Positions 14,421 through 22,899 of a DNA stretch of 28,949 nucleotides are shown piece by piece. Location of the stretch: positions 53,084 to 82,032 of the forward strand of contig NZ_CP043029.1 in the NCBI RefSeq assembly GCF_008935055.1, in the 5' to 3' direction. Below the pieces are notes generated by a model. The model ran no database searches. It was not told where the DNA came from and was given only the letters and a program-made list of their open reading frames with translations. Source of the DNA: Pseudobutyrivibrio xylanivorans. GTDB lineage: Bacteria > Bacillota > Clostridia > Lachnospirales > Lachnospiraceae. Numbering within the stretch: the first letter of the stretch is position 1; each line of letters begins with the position of its first letter. The position numbers and the translations under genes are program-made.

Positions 14421-15875
14421 TTACAATAACAACGGTAAAAATGCCATGCTGATATTACTGCAGAACAGGAACACTGCGGAAATCATAGCAGTGAGGAAAG
14501 CTACCCCCTTGACTCTGTAGAAGCAGTCCTCTTCTTTAGTTCGAAGCAAGGAAACGACACGATAGATTATAAATGCCATGCCTGCTGTAAGACCGATGAT
14601 ACCATACACTACAAGGAAATGTAGGTACATATTATGGGCATCGTAATAAGGGAACACTAGACGTTTCGCGAATTCCTCATGATTCATACAATATAAAATA
14701 TACTTGTTTGGGTACTCCTGTGCTCCTAATCCTATCAACTTAGTCAGTAAATCATTCTCCTTGAAAATACCAACCGTTATCATCCAAAGAAATCCTCTCC
14801 CAGAGCCCCACTCCTGTCTGAAATAAAGGAATGAATCATATGGCAGCGATGTATCTGCAGGCATTCCCACACGATACTGAGTATAGTAGTAAATATATAT
14901 CGGATAAGCCAATATAAACACAAATGCAAAAATTGCCAAGCCCTTCATTACCATTGGGTGAACAAAATGTAGTAGACCTAAAAATACCACTCCCGCACCA
15001 ATCAAAAACATTCCAACATAAGGATGAATCATCAATGTGCAAATATATGAAAGATGTGTTGCTGGCTGAACATCCAGCCAGTAATATCCAGTCAACGTGT
15101 GTGCAATTCCCATTGCTATCAAGCAAATAGGATATCCAAGCTTGAATCCCTTATCATGTGCGCAGAAAATAACAAGTAATACCAGCTCTGCACCAAAGCA
15201 CGCAATAGCTGCATCCGTATCGCACACAATTATTCCAAGTTCAGTCAAAGCACAGCCAATAGCACCAACAGCAATCCATTTTTTCTGAGTTGCTACATAA
15301 AAACCAAATGGCAACATTGCAGAAAAATAAAATCCAATAAGATCTCTGTTGCTCAATGTGGACATGAACGATGGGCCATCCATATCAGCAATTGCCATGA
15401 TATTTCCTGGATCATATCCAAAGAATTGAAGCACTGCAATTGCACTCACCGCAGCAGAACCGATAATTGCACATGCCGCAAAAAGAGTTTTATTCACTGG
15501 CGCCCTTCGTATGAAATAATAAACTATAATGCATATTCCCAGAAATACTATACTCATTTCCGGTTCATCTATTGCTATGAAATTTCGCTTATATGAACCA
15601 TTTACCAAAAATGTGATTAGCACACTAACAGAAAGAAGTCCTAGCAGTATCTTTTCAGCCAACGGCATTGGAACTTCTCCATTCTCCGCTTTTGTAATCA
15701 AACCGACTACTCTTAATCCAATATTTGCAACTATAAACAAAAGTGAAATGGTATAGAAAAATACCAGCTTGGTGAGTGAAATATCGAAATAGCTATTTCT
15801 GATACTCAAAGGATATGCAACAAGCATAAAGAAAAAATACATGTTGTTGAAAGTCTGTAACCATTCGGCCTGCAT
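14421..15875 (-). CDS. O-antigen ligase/polymerase-like membrane protein (Wzy/WaaL type)
   Basis: 484 residues with about 12 predicted membrane helices. The large extracytoplasmic loop lies at about residues 330-420 and contains GRGFLWMITVGIFKENDLLTKLIGLG, then YDAHNMYLHFLVVYGIIGL. The G-R--W pattern and the AHN-Y-H---YGIIGL motif are typical of the O-antigen ligase/Wzy_C family, which joins or transfers lipid-linked glycans outside the membrane. The ATG at 15875 has GGGGAGG six bases upstream. It has its own promoter and a terminator, so it seems to be a single-gene unit. Polymerase versus ligase cannot be decided from sequence. Confidence 0.82.
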   Translation of the reverse strand: MQAEWLQTFNNMYFFFMLVAYPLSIRNSYFDISLTKLVFFYTISLLFIVANIGLRVVGLITKAENGEVPMPLAEKILLGLLSVSVLITFLVNGSYKRNFIAIDEPEMSIVFLGICIIVYYFIRRAPVNKTLFAACAIIGSAAVSAIAVLQFFGYDPGNIMAIADMDGPSFMSTLSNRDLIGFYFSAMLPFGFYVATQKKWIAVGAIGCALTELGIIVCDTDAAIACFGAELVLLVIFCAHDKGFKLGYPICLIAMGIAHTLTGYYWLDVQPATHLSYICTLMIHPYVGMFLIGAGVVFLGLLHFVHPMVMKGLAIFAFVFILAYPIYIYYYTQYRVGMPADTSLPYDSFLYFRQEWGSGRGFLWMITVGIFKENDLLTKLIGLGAQEYPNKYILYCMNHEEFAKRLVFPYYDAHNMYLHFLVVYGIIGLTAGMAFIIYRVVSLLRTKEEDCFYRVKGVAFLTAMISAVFLFCSNISMAFLPLLL

Positions 15876-15920
15876 AAAAATCCTCCCCGTCTAGCAAATA
15901 ATTAGTAATACACATACACA

Positions 15921-15949
15921 ATTATAGTCTATTTGTGTATACAATTCAA
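15921..15949 (-). promoter_or_regulatory. Sigma-A-type promoter of the O-antigen polymerase-like gene
   Basis: On the minus strand TTGAAT (15949-15944), 17 bases, TATAAT (15926-15921). The perfect -10 is about 45 bases upstream of the ATG at 15875. Confidence 0.75.
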
Positions 15950-15959
15950 AGTTTTATCA

Positions 15960-15988
15960 AAAGAAACAGGGGCTGATTTCTCAGCCCC
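15960..15988 (-). terminator. Rho-independent terminator of the 271-aa secreted-protein gene
   Basis: An eight-base perfect stem GGGGCTGA (15969-15976) / TCAGCCCC (15981-15988) with a four-base loop. T-rich bases follow on both strands. For the minus-strand gene ending at 16056 it is downstream, just before the next promoter. Confidence 0.8.
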
Positions 15989-16055
15989 CGTTTTCTCTAT
16001 TTTTAGATATCTAAAGTTGGTTTTATCAATTCGCATTTAATGAAAAAGTTTATTT

Positions 16056-16871
16056 CTACTTAGATGCCTTCTCATATACGAAAGCAAATGTTCCGAATGA
16101 ATCTGTACCGCAAACTACACGACCATTGTCGATGATGCAATCGCAAACTGTTACAGTACCGTCATCGTTGAACTTATAAACCTTTAATACCATACCTGCT
16201 GGTACAGAAAGTCCCTCAGGAATTGGAATAGAAATAGCAACCTTGCCGTTAGCCTGTTTAACTGGCTTAGCGTCTTTGCTAAATACGTTAAAGTTAAATA
16301 CCTTAGCTATTTGAGCCTTTGGTCTGTAAATAGCTAAAATAGACTTAGCTGTGTTGTATGTCTGTGTTCCCTCAGCTGCCTCAACTGTTGAAAGTGAAGA
16401 ACCTGCTGGGATAGCATCCTTTGTACCTGCTAATAATGTGTTAGTCTGGTCAACAGACTTAACGATTGTTACAGCAACTGTCTGGCCATTAATTGTTACA
16501 GGAACATCCTTAGCAATTGTGCCAACTGGAACTGAAGTATCAGTTGTTGCTGCTGAAGATGAGCTAGATGAGCTAGAGCCGCTAGACTTCTTGTTCTGGT
16601 AGTCAGATGTCTCTTTGCTGCTCTCTAACTTGTAAACCTTGCCATCATAGACCTTTAATTCATCAGTCTCTGTTACCTTAGAAGCATCGGCAGATTCATC
16701 AATAACCCATGCTCCATTGTCAGCCTCTTCAAAAGAAACTTTACCGTCTTCTGTAACTGCTGTGTAACGTTTCTCTGCCAAAGCCTTCATCGCAGGTGTT
16801 ACATAATACACTGAGCCTGTAAGTACTACAGTCGCAAGTGCAAATGCGAATACCTTTTTCAAACTCTTCAT
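16056..16871 (-). CDS. Secreted protein with Ser-rich linker, unknown function
   Basis: 271 residues. An N-terminal signal peptide (KSLKKVFAFALATVVLTGSVYYV) is followed by a region with repeated aromatic/acidic residues (about 35-85), a linker with a run of eight serines (about 97-104) and a beta-rich C-terminal half. The end, VTVCDCIIDNGRVVCGTDSFGTFAFVYE, matches the V---NG-V-F-T--FS-F-- closing strand found in many Firmicute cell-surface modules. Three Cys lie within about a dozen residues (CDC and VVC). No sortase motif or C-terminal membrane helix is seen, so it is probably released or bound non-covalently. It has its own promoter, a GAGGAGG ribosome site and a terminator. I cannot assign a role. 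Confidence 0.8.
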   Translation of the reverse strand: MKSLKKVFAFALATVVLTGSVYYVTPAMKALAEKRYTAVTEDGKVSFEEADNGAWVIDESADASKVTETDELKVYDGKVYKLESSKETSDYQNKKSSGSSSSSSSSAATTDTSVPVGTIAKDVPVTINGQTVAVTIVKSVDQTNTLLAGTKDAIPAGSSLSTVEAAEGTQTYNTAKSILAIYRPKAQIAKVFNFNVFSKDAKPVKQANGKVAISIPIPEGLSVPAGMVLKVYKFNDDGTVTVCDCIIDNGRVVCGTDSFGTFAFVYEKASK

Positions 16872-16964
16872 TAATCGTACCTCCTCATTGATGTTTTTCG
16901 TGCGAATTGATGCTTAAATACCTTTTAACCGCACCTTTGTAGAATTTCCGTGCGATTTAATCAT

Positions 16965-16993
16965 ATATTACACCCCCCCTAGGCGCAGTTCAA
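16965..16993 (-). promoter_or_regulatory. Promoter of the 271-aa secreted-protein gene
   Basis: On the minus strand TTGAAC (16993-16988), 17 bases, TAATAT (16970-16965). About 90 bases of leader follow, with a short CGCAC / GTGCG inverted repeat at 16930-16953. The remainder of the 317-base divergent gap (16872-17188) holds the opposite promoter and no gene. Confidence 0.6.
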
Positions 16994-17115
16994 CGAATTC
17001 ACAGTCTTTACATACTAATTTCACATTTAATGCGAATACTGAGGTATATTGATACAATTATCAGAATTGTGTTGATATTCAATCGATTAAGTTATTCGCC
17101 CCCATCATCCCCCAC

Positions 17116-17144
17116 TTCTCAATTCTCCTTAAATTGTGTATAAT
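17116..17144 (+). promoter_or_regulatory. Promoter of the DUF2298 gene
   Basis: TTCTCA (17116-17121), 17 bases, TATAAT (17139-17144). The -10 is perfect and the -35 is weak (four of six). It is about 45 bases before the TTG start at 17189. Confidence 0.6.
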
Positions 17145-17188
17145 TTGCTCAGGTTTTTACTATTACAATACAACGAGGAGGCAAAATT

Positions 17189-19444
17189 TTGAGGGGGAAA
17201 ATTGTTATCTACGGAGCAATGCTACTATCGGCATTGCTAATCTTTGGTTCTGAAAGTGTGTACATCTATAAGTGGTACCTGGCTCTTTTGGTGCTGGGTG
17301 TCGGATTTTTTCCAATTTCAAGGCGTACTTTTACAGGATTTGCGGACCTGGGGTACATCTTTTCGAAGGTAATTGGAGTAGCTCTTGCAGGCATGACAGT
17401 GTTTTGGCTTGTAACCTTTGTAGGGATGCCTTTAACGCCAGTTTGCTGCACAATTGTCACTTTACTTTTGATTGCCGCAGTCTATAGCACAAGCTATTAT
17501 ATTGGCTCAAAGAAAAATGGCAAGACTGTTTCTATTTTTTTCACCATTCCTACTGAAAATCTTAACATGATTATTAACGAGGAGTTGATTTTCCTCGTAC
17601 TTTTGATTGCCCTTTTATATATGAAGTCGTTCCTGCCAGCTGCCTATGGCACTGAAAAATTCATGGACTACGCCTTCATGAACGCCTTTGCAAAGGCAAA
17701 ACAATTTCCAGTGGAGGATGTTTGGTTCTCTGGAGAAAATCTCAACTACTATTATATGGGCCAGTATTTTGCTGCCTTCATTAATCAACTCTCCTTTAAT
17801 AACGTCCGCTTCACCTACAATATCATGTTCTACACTAACTGCGCACTGGCATTTGTCATGGCATTTGCCTGCGGCTATAGATTGATTCAGGTGAAGTTTG
17901 ACCATGATTTCAAAAAGAAATACGGCTATGCTGCTGGGCTCCTAAGTGCTGGTGGCGTATGCTTCGCAGGAAGCGCCCACTTTATCGTCTACGGCATTAT
18001 CCTTGTGATTTACAACAAAATCATCGGTAATGACAGCTACTCCTATTGGTTTCCGGCCAGCACACGCTATGTAGGCTACGAGCCAGAGCGTGCCGACAAG
18101 ACCATCACTGAAACACCATCCTACTCTTTTGTCATCGGAGATTTACACGCACACGTGTGCAATATCATGTTCGTGCTGGTTGTCATCGGCCTTCTGATTG
18201 CTTTTGCCAGCACTGCCCATAAGAAGCTTTCTAAGGACAAGTCCTTTGGTATTAAAACCTTTAGTCCAGCCATAATCCTATGTGGTATCTTCATAGGCAT
18301 TTTTCAGGGCAATAACTACTGGGACTATCCGATTTACATGATGGTGACAGCCCTTACAATTATATTCGTTGACTACAAATATCTTGGCTTCAATTTGAAG
18401 ACTACCCTGTACTCACTGGCGCAAATTATACTGCTCTTTATTATGGCATTCATCATTATCCTGCCATTCAGTCTGTACTTTGTAAAAATGGAAGGTGGCG
18501 TTCGTTTTGCCGAAAATCACACACTACCACAACAGCTCTTCGTGCTTTGGGGTTTGCCAGTGATTTGTGCCATTTCCTATATCATTTGCGCCATGAAGGA
18601 TTATTTCAAAGATGAGCTACCTAGTCAAAAAAATGGTAACAAGCTTTACCGCCTGATTACTCACGCCAACATTGCTGATCTTATGGTTGCTCTCTTCGGA
18701 TGTTGCGCCATCGGACTCGTTATTATTCCAGAAATTATCTACATCAAGGATATCTACGGGATTGAGTGGTCTCGTGCCAACACAACCTTCAAGCTCACCT
18801 ACCAATCCTGCATAATGTTTGGTATAATCACCGGATTTGCAATCGTTTCAATGTACTACTACCACCGAACCACAATCCGCAATGTGCTTGCAAAGGTGCT
18901 TCTTGGTTTCAACTTAGTTTGCATGGCATATTTCTTCGTAAGCTGCCACAGCTGGTTTGGTGATATCTTCGATTTCAGCCGCTATCGCACATTAGATGCC
19001 ATGTCCTTCATGCCACAGCAGGTGAAGCTTGCAGATGATGTGATGTTCGTGGAATTCATCAACGCTCAGAATTTTGAGGAAACACCTACCATCCTCGAAG
19101 CTACTGGCGATGCCTACACCGACACCGGACGCATGTCAGTTGCTACTGGCTATCCAACCGTCCTTGGCTGGTACGCCCATGAATGGCTATGGCGCTTTGA
19201 TCAGGCCATTTGCGACCAGCGTACTGCAGACATCCGTGATATCTACTGCTGCTACATAGGCGCCGAGGACACAAAGGCCCTCATTCAAAAGTACGATATC
19301 GATTATATCTACATCGGAACCACCGAATACGAGAAATACACAGACATAGATATTAACAAGCTTCTTAGCCTTGGCGAAGTCGTTGCTGAAAAGGAGAATA
19401 CCTACCTGCCAGGCTATCAGAATTACCTGATTAAAGTAAAATAA
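17189..19444 (+). CDS. DUF2298 (YYY) multi-spanning membrane protein, probable glycosyltransferase-like
   Basis: 751 residues with about 13-15 predicted membrane helices and a C-terminal extracytoplasmic domain of about 140 residues. Residues about 151-205 (FLPAAYGTEKFMDYAFMNAF then YYYMGQYFAAFINQLS) and the later SFVIGDLHAHV and QGNNYWDYPIY are the conserved blocks of the DUF2298 / Chlor_Arch_YYY family. These resemble membrane GT-C-type enzymes (E-x-M-D on a loop, D-L-H-A-H). Members are predicted to act on lipid-linked sugars; no activity is proven to my knowledge. The start is TTG at 17189 with GAGGAGG seven bases upstream. It is the only plus-strand glycan gene in the window and forms a single-gene unit. 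Confidence 0.85.
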   Translation: MRGKIVIYGAMLLSALLIFGSESVYIYKWYLALLVLGVGFFPISRRTFTGFADLGYIFSKVIGVALAGMTVFWLVTFVGMPLTPVCCTIVTLLLIAAVYSTSYYIGSKKNGKTVSIFFTIPTENLNMIINEELIFLVLLIALLYMKSFLPAAYGTEKFMDYAFMNAFAKAKQFPVEDVWFSGENLNYYYMGQYFAAFINQLSFNNVRFTYNIMFYTNCALAFVMAFACGYRLIQVKFDHDFKKKYGYAAGLLSAGGVCFAGSAHFIVYGIILVIYNKIIGNDSYSYWFPASTRYVGYEPERADKTITETPSYSFVIGDLHAHVCNIMFVLVVIGLLIAFASTAHKKLSKDKSFGIKTFSPAIILCGIFIGIFQGNNYWDYPIYMMVTALTIIFVDYKYLGFNLKTTLYSLAQIILLFIMAFIIILPFSLYFVKMEGGVRFAENHTLPQQLFVLWGLPVICAISYIICAMKDYFKDELPSQKNGNKLYRLITHANIADLMVALFGCCAIGLVIIPEIIYIKDIYGIEWSRANTTFKLTYQSCIMFGIITGFAIVSMYYYHRTTIRNVLAKVLLGFNLVCMAYFFVSCHSWFGDIFDFSRYRTLDAMSFMPQQVKLADDVMFVEFINAQNFEETPTILEATGDAYTDTGRMSVATGYPTVLGWYAHEWLWRFDQAICDQRTADIRDIYCCYIGAEDTKALIQKYDIDYIYIGTTEYEKYTDIDINKLLSLGEVVAEKENTYLPGYQNYLIKVK

Positions 19445-19450
19445 GGCGTA

Positions 19451-19477
19451 AAAAAGGACTGCACAGCAGTCCTTTTT
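19451..19477. terminator. Bidirectional terminator between converging genes
   Basis: A perfect 12-base stem AAAAAGGACTGC (19451-19462) / GCAGTCCTTTTT (19466-19477) with a three-base loop. It has T runs on both strands and sits between the DUF2298 stop (19444) and the opposing dehydratase stop (19484). Confidence 0.92.
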
Positions 19478-19483
19478 CTAATC

Positions 19484-21433
19484 CTATCCTGTAAACGTTG
19501 ATACCGTATCCCTTATAGTCTGCACCGTCTCCACAGCGTCATTCTGATAAGCCACATACATGAGCTTATTCAACTTATCAAGGAAATCGTCGGAATCGAA
19601 CTTAATTGGCTCAGCTACGTGGATTAGATTGTTCTCAGTTTCCTTCAAGCCTTCCTCGCTCATTAGTTTTTCTTCATATAGCTTCTCGCCTGGACGAAGA
19701 CCGATGTATTCGATTTCAATATCCACATCAGGCTTCAAACCAGCAAGCTGAATCATATTCCGTGCAAGATCCAAAATCTTCACAGGCTCGCCCATATCAA
19801 GTACGAAAATCTCACCACCACTTGCATTGGCGCCTGCTTTAAGCACAAGTGAAACTGCCTCTGGAATTGTCATGAAATATCTGATTATATCCTTATGTGT
19901 AAGTGTGATTGGTCCTCCCTCAGCAATCTGCTTCTTGAAAAGAGGTACAACAGAACCGTTTGAACCTAGTACATTTCCGAAGCGTACCGCCACGTACTCT
20001 GTGTGACCACTGCCAGGTGTAACACCAACATTCTCACCATCATCATGATGCGTGTATAACGCCGGCAGCAAATCCTCCCTGTGAATTCGCACCATGTGGT
20101 CGAAGGTCTGGATAATCATTTCGCATATACGTTTTGTAGCACCCATGACGTTGGTTGGATTAACCGCCTTGTCAGTGCTGATAAGCACAAAGCGATCACA
20201 ACCATATTTCATAGCCGCGTAGGCTGTCTTGTATGTACCAACTGCGTTGTTTTTAATAGCCTCACACGGACTATCCTCCATGAGAGGAACATGCTTGTGT
20301 GCCGCCGCATGGTAGCAAATATTCGGATGATAGGTGGCAAATACCGATTCAATTCGTCTTGCGTCACGCACAGAACCTATCAGCGTAACCAAATCCAACA
20401 TCGGATAAGCTTTCCTTAACTCCAGCTGGATATCGTAAGCATTGTTCTCATATACATCAAATATAATCAGCTGTTTCGGCTCATACTTTGCAATCTGCCT
20501 GCAAAGCTCAGAACCAATCGAACCACCACCGCCAGTAACAAGCACAACCTTATCTCTAAGCTGGCGTGCCACATCCTCCTGCTTCAAATTAATAGGCGCA
20601 CGTCCAAGAACATCTTCGATAGTTATGTTCTCCAGGTTCGCAGCTGTAATCATTCGCGCCGTATTTCCGAAGCGGGCAGGAAGTACCTTTATTACGCAAT
20701 CAGTCTCTCGACAGATAGCAATGATATCACGTTTATCCTTGGAAGAAATTGTTCCGATTACAATGTAAATTTCATCAATCTTGAACTTTTCTACTGCTGC
20801 AAGAATTGAATCTCTACCACCCACCACCTGAACACCGTCGATGCACTTGTCCCATTTGTCAGGATTGTCATCAATGATGCAAACGATTCGCGCGTCCTTT
20901 TTCTCATCGTGAACCTTCACAAAATTTAGGTCACGTAGAACCATTCGTCCTGCATATCCAGCGCCAATCAGCATTACATTTTTCTTCACCTTCAATGTGC
21001 TGTAGCTGTTTCGCAACATGGTTACAAATCTAAATCCGAAACGAATTAGCACTGCGAAGAAAAACTGAAAAACGATGCCGAAAACATGGTAGGAAATTGG
21101 AAATCTTCCGATGAACAATATCGTAATTACGTAGTAAAGCCCACCAGTAAGAACCACTGAATAAATCGTCTGGCGTAGTTCATAAAAGCTGACATAGCGC
21201 CAAAGGCTTTTGTAAAGCCCCATCACGCCATAAATGATCAATGTGATGTACGCATATACGAATATCGTATCTACGTATTGATCCCAGATGCTCTTTGGAA
21301 TCTGAGAAAATACACAATCAAACCTAATCCACAGCGCCAGAAAATATGAAATGCCTATGGCGAAAAAATCGTAAACAATAAGAAAATATGCAAAGGTATG
21401 CCAATGCTTAAGCTTTTCAATTAAGCGCCCCAT
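19484..21433 (-). CDS. PglF/WbpM-type membrane UDP-GlcNAc 4,6-dehydratase
   Basis: 649 residues. Four membrane helices (about 15-36, 55-75, 92-110, 113-133) are followed by a first nucleotide-binding domain (VMLIGAGYAGR at 153-163) and a second SDR catalytic domain with VTGGGGSIGSE (299-309), SVRD, HAAAHKHVPLMED, ISTDKAVNP and VMGATK. Met replaces the usual Tyr in the Y-x-x-x-K, as in PglF and WbpM. These enzymes make UDP-4-keto-6-deoxy-GlcNAc, the substrate for the PglE-type aminotransferase at 9185-10492. The gene begins two bases after the Wzz-like stop, so it is translationally coupled and last of the three-gene operon. Confidence 0.92.
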   Translation of the reverse strand: MGRLIEKLKHWHTFAYFLIVYDFFAIGISYFLALWIRFDCVFSQIPKSIWDQYVDTIFVYAYITLIIYGVMGLYKSLWRYVSFYELRQTIYSVVLTGGLYYVITILFIGRFPISYHVFGIVFQFFFAVLIRFGFRFVTMLRNSYSTLKVKKNVMLIGAGYAGRMVLRDLNFVKVHDEKKDARIVCIIDDNPDKWDKCIDGVQVVGGRDSILAAVEKFKIDEIYIVIGTISSKDKRDIIAICRETDCVIKVLPARFGNTARMITAANLENITIEDVLGRAPINLKQEDVARQLRDKVVLVTGGGGSIGSELCRQIAKYEPKQLIIFDVYENNAYDIQLELRKAYPMLDLVTLIGSVRDARRIESVFATYHPNICYHAAAHKHVPLMEDSPCEAIKNNAVGTYKTAYAAMKYGCDRFVLISTDKAVNPTNVMGATKRICEMIIQTFDHMVRIHREDLLPALYTHHDDGENVGVTPGSGHTEYVAVRFGNVLGSNGSVVPLFKKQIAEGGPITLTHKDIIRYFMTIPEAVSLVLKAGANASGGEIFVLDMGEPVKILDLARNMIQLAGLKPDVDIEIEYIGLRPGEKLYEEKLMSEEGLKETENNLIHVAEPIKFDSDDFLDKLNKLMYVAYQNDAVETVQTIRDTVSTFTG

Positions 21434-21435
21434 AT

Positions 21436-22899
21436 TTATTCCTCAACTTTTTCCTTCTTCTTTGAGGTCTTAAGCTCCTCTCTAACTCCATGTCCGAACC
21501 ACCAGATAAGTACTAAGAGAACAAGTACACCTGCTGGAACTGCCATATTCTTTGCAATGTGAACGATACCTCCGTCAACATAGTACTGAGGTGCCACTGC
21601 AATCTTTACAGCATTTGAATAAAGTGTTGTGCTGTAGTATTCCTGAGTGGTTTCTTCGATTTGAGCTACCCATGAAGCAATGGTGTCATCAAGCTTTGCA
21701 AGGAGCTTATCAGCATACTCGTACTCAGAAGTTGAAGATGAAATAGCCTCATGCTCAACCAAAGCATTGTACTTTATATAGTACTCATTCAGTCTGGTGT
21801 TCAACTCAGAAATCTCCTTGTTGATTGCAGTCTTTTTTGAAATCATATCATCGTAGTATTCGCTCTTCTCACCGTACTCCAAAGTAGAATCAGCGCCACT
21901 GACAATAACAACTGGATCTTTCTGATATGAAGCAATTGTATTTTCAATAGACTCCAACTGGGTCTGCTTCTCAGCAATCTTGTTGCTGGTCTCACGAATC
22001 ATGTACTGATAATACTCCAGCTGACGATTTCTCTCCTTTGTAAGGGATGAGCTCTCAATAAATGATGTAAGTCGAGCCAAATCAACATCCTGAACGAACT
22101 GAAGAGCTGTCACAATATCCTCAAATGAAAGACCAGTACGTGACGAACGGAAGTCTGGTGCCTCAACCATCTTTTCGTTCACATAGGAAAGCATAAGCTG
22201 AATCTGCGTCTTAACCAAATCAACGCTCTCGCCGTAATCATAATCGTCCTCTTTCAAAAGATTAGAGGTAACTGTAAGAGCATTAGTATTTGCATAAGTA
22301 TCAAGGAAATACTGCTTATAGCTCAACAAAATCTGGTCCAAAATCTGAGTCATTTCCTTTGGTGAAAATGTGCCATCATCATAGAGATAAACTATATACT
22401 GAGATGGGAAGTAAGCCACGTCCAAAACTTTCTCGTATTGAGTCGCATCCTTCTCTGCCATCTTCTCAATAGTCGTAATCTTTTCAACCGCATCCTTTGG
22501 AACAACGCCCTGAATGCTGATATTCTGACGAATAGTCTCAATATAATTCTCACTGTATCCACCGATTTCATCCAACGCATTCTGAATGACATAAGGTGAT
22601 TTAATAAGATTCACATCAAATGAAGCCCCATTTGGATCAAGTCCTTGGTCAATGCCCTCGAACTGGAAGGTTACCATGGCTCTGGCGTATGAACCCTTAC
22701 CACTAAGATGCTCAAAACCTGAATACAAAACTCCAAGAACGGCGCCCACGAGAATAGCAAGAATGAGTAAAAGTGACACGAGCTTCTTCATCTGCCCCAT
22801 AAGCCCAAAGACATTAAAAAGATCGATTTCCACTTCTCCGTCGTCCACATGGTTCACCAAAACAACTTTTTCGCTGATCTGCTTTTCAATCTGGTCCAT
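21436..22899 (-). CDS. Wzz-type polysaccharide chain-length determinant protein
   Basis: 487 residues. It has a cytoplasmic N-terminus (about 1-38), a membrane helix near 39-61, a long extracytoplasmic helical region with coiled coil (about 290-400, for example QLEYYQYMIRETSNKIAEKQTQLESIE), and a second membrane helix near 452-470 ending in a Lys/Glu-rich tail. This is the two-helix topology of Wzz/CapA-type co-polymerases, which set the length of surface glycans. No tyrosine-kinase domain is fused and none is encoded nearby. The ATG directly abuts the stop of the SH3 gene (TAG-ATG) with AGGAGGAG upstream. Membrane protein. Confidence 0.82.
   Translation of the reverse strand: MDQIEKQISEKVVLVNHVDDGEVEIDLFNVFGLMGQMKKLVSLLLILAILVGAVLGVLYSGFEHLSGKGSYARAMVTFQFEGIDQGLDPNGASFDVNLIKSPYVIQNALDEIGGYSENYIETIRQNISIQGVVPKDAVEKITTIEKMAEKDATQYEKVLDVAYFPSQYIVYLYDDGTFSPKEMTQILDQILLSYKQYFLDTYANTNALTVTSNLLKEDDYDYGESVDLVKTQIQLMLSYVNEKMVEAPDFRSSRTGLSFEDIVTALQFVQDVDLARLTSFIESSSLTKERNRQLEYYQYMIRETSNKIAEKQTQLESIENTIASYQKDPVVIVSGADSTLEYGEKSEYYDDMISKKTAINKEISELNTRLNEYYIKYNALVEHEAISSSTSEYEYADKLLAKLDDTIASWVAQIEETTQEYYSTTLYSNAVKIAVAPQYYVDGGIVHIAKNMAVPAGVLVLLVLIWWFGHGVREELKTSKKKEKVEE

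Noticed and set aside
14836..15130. Alternative minus- and plus-strand frames inside the O-antigen polymerase-like gene
   Set aside because: They lie wholly inside a long membrane-protein frame with conserved family motifs.
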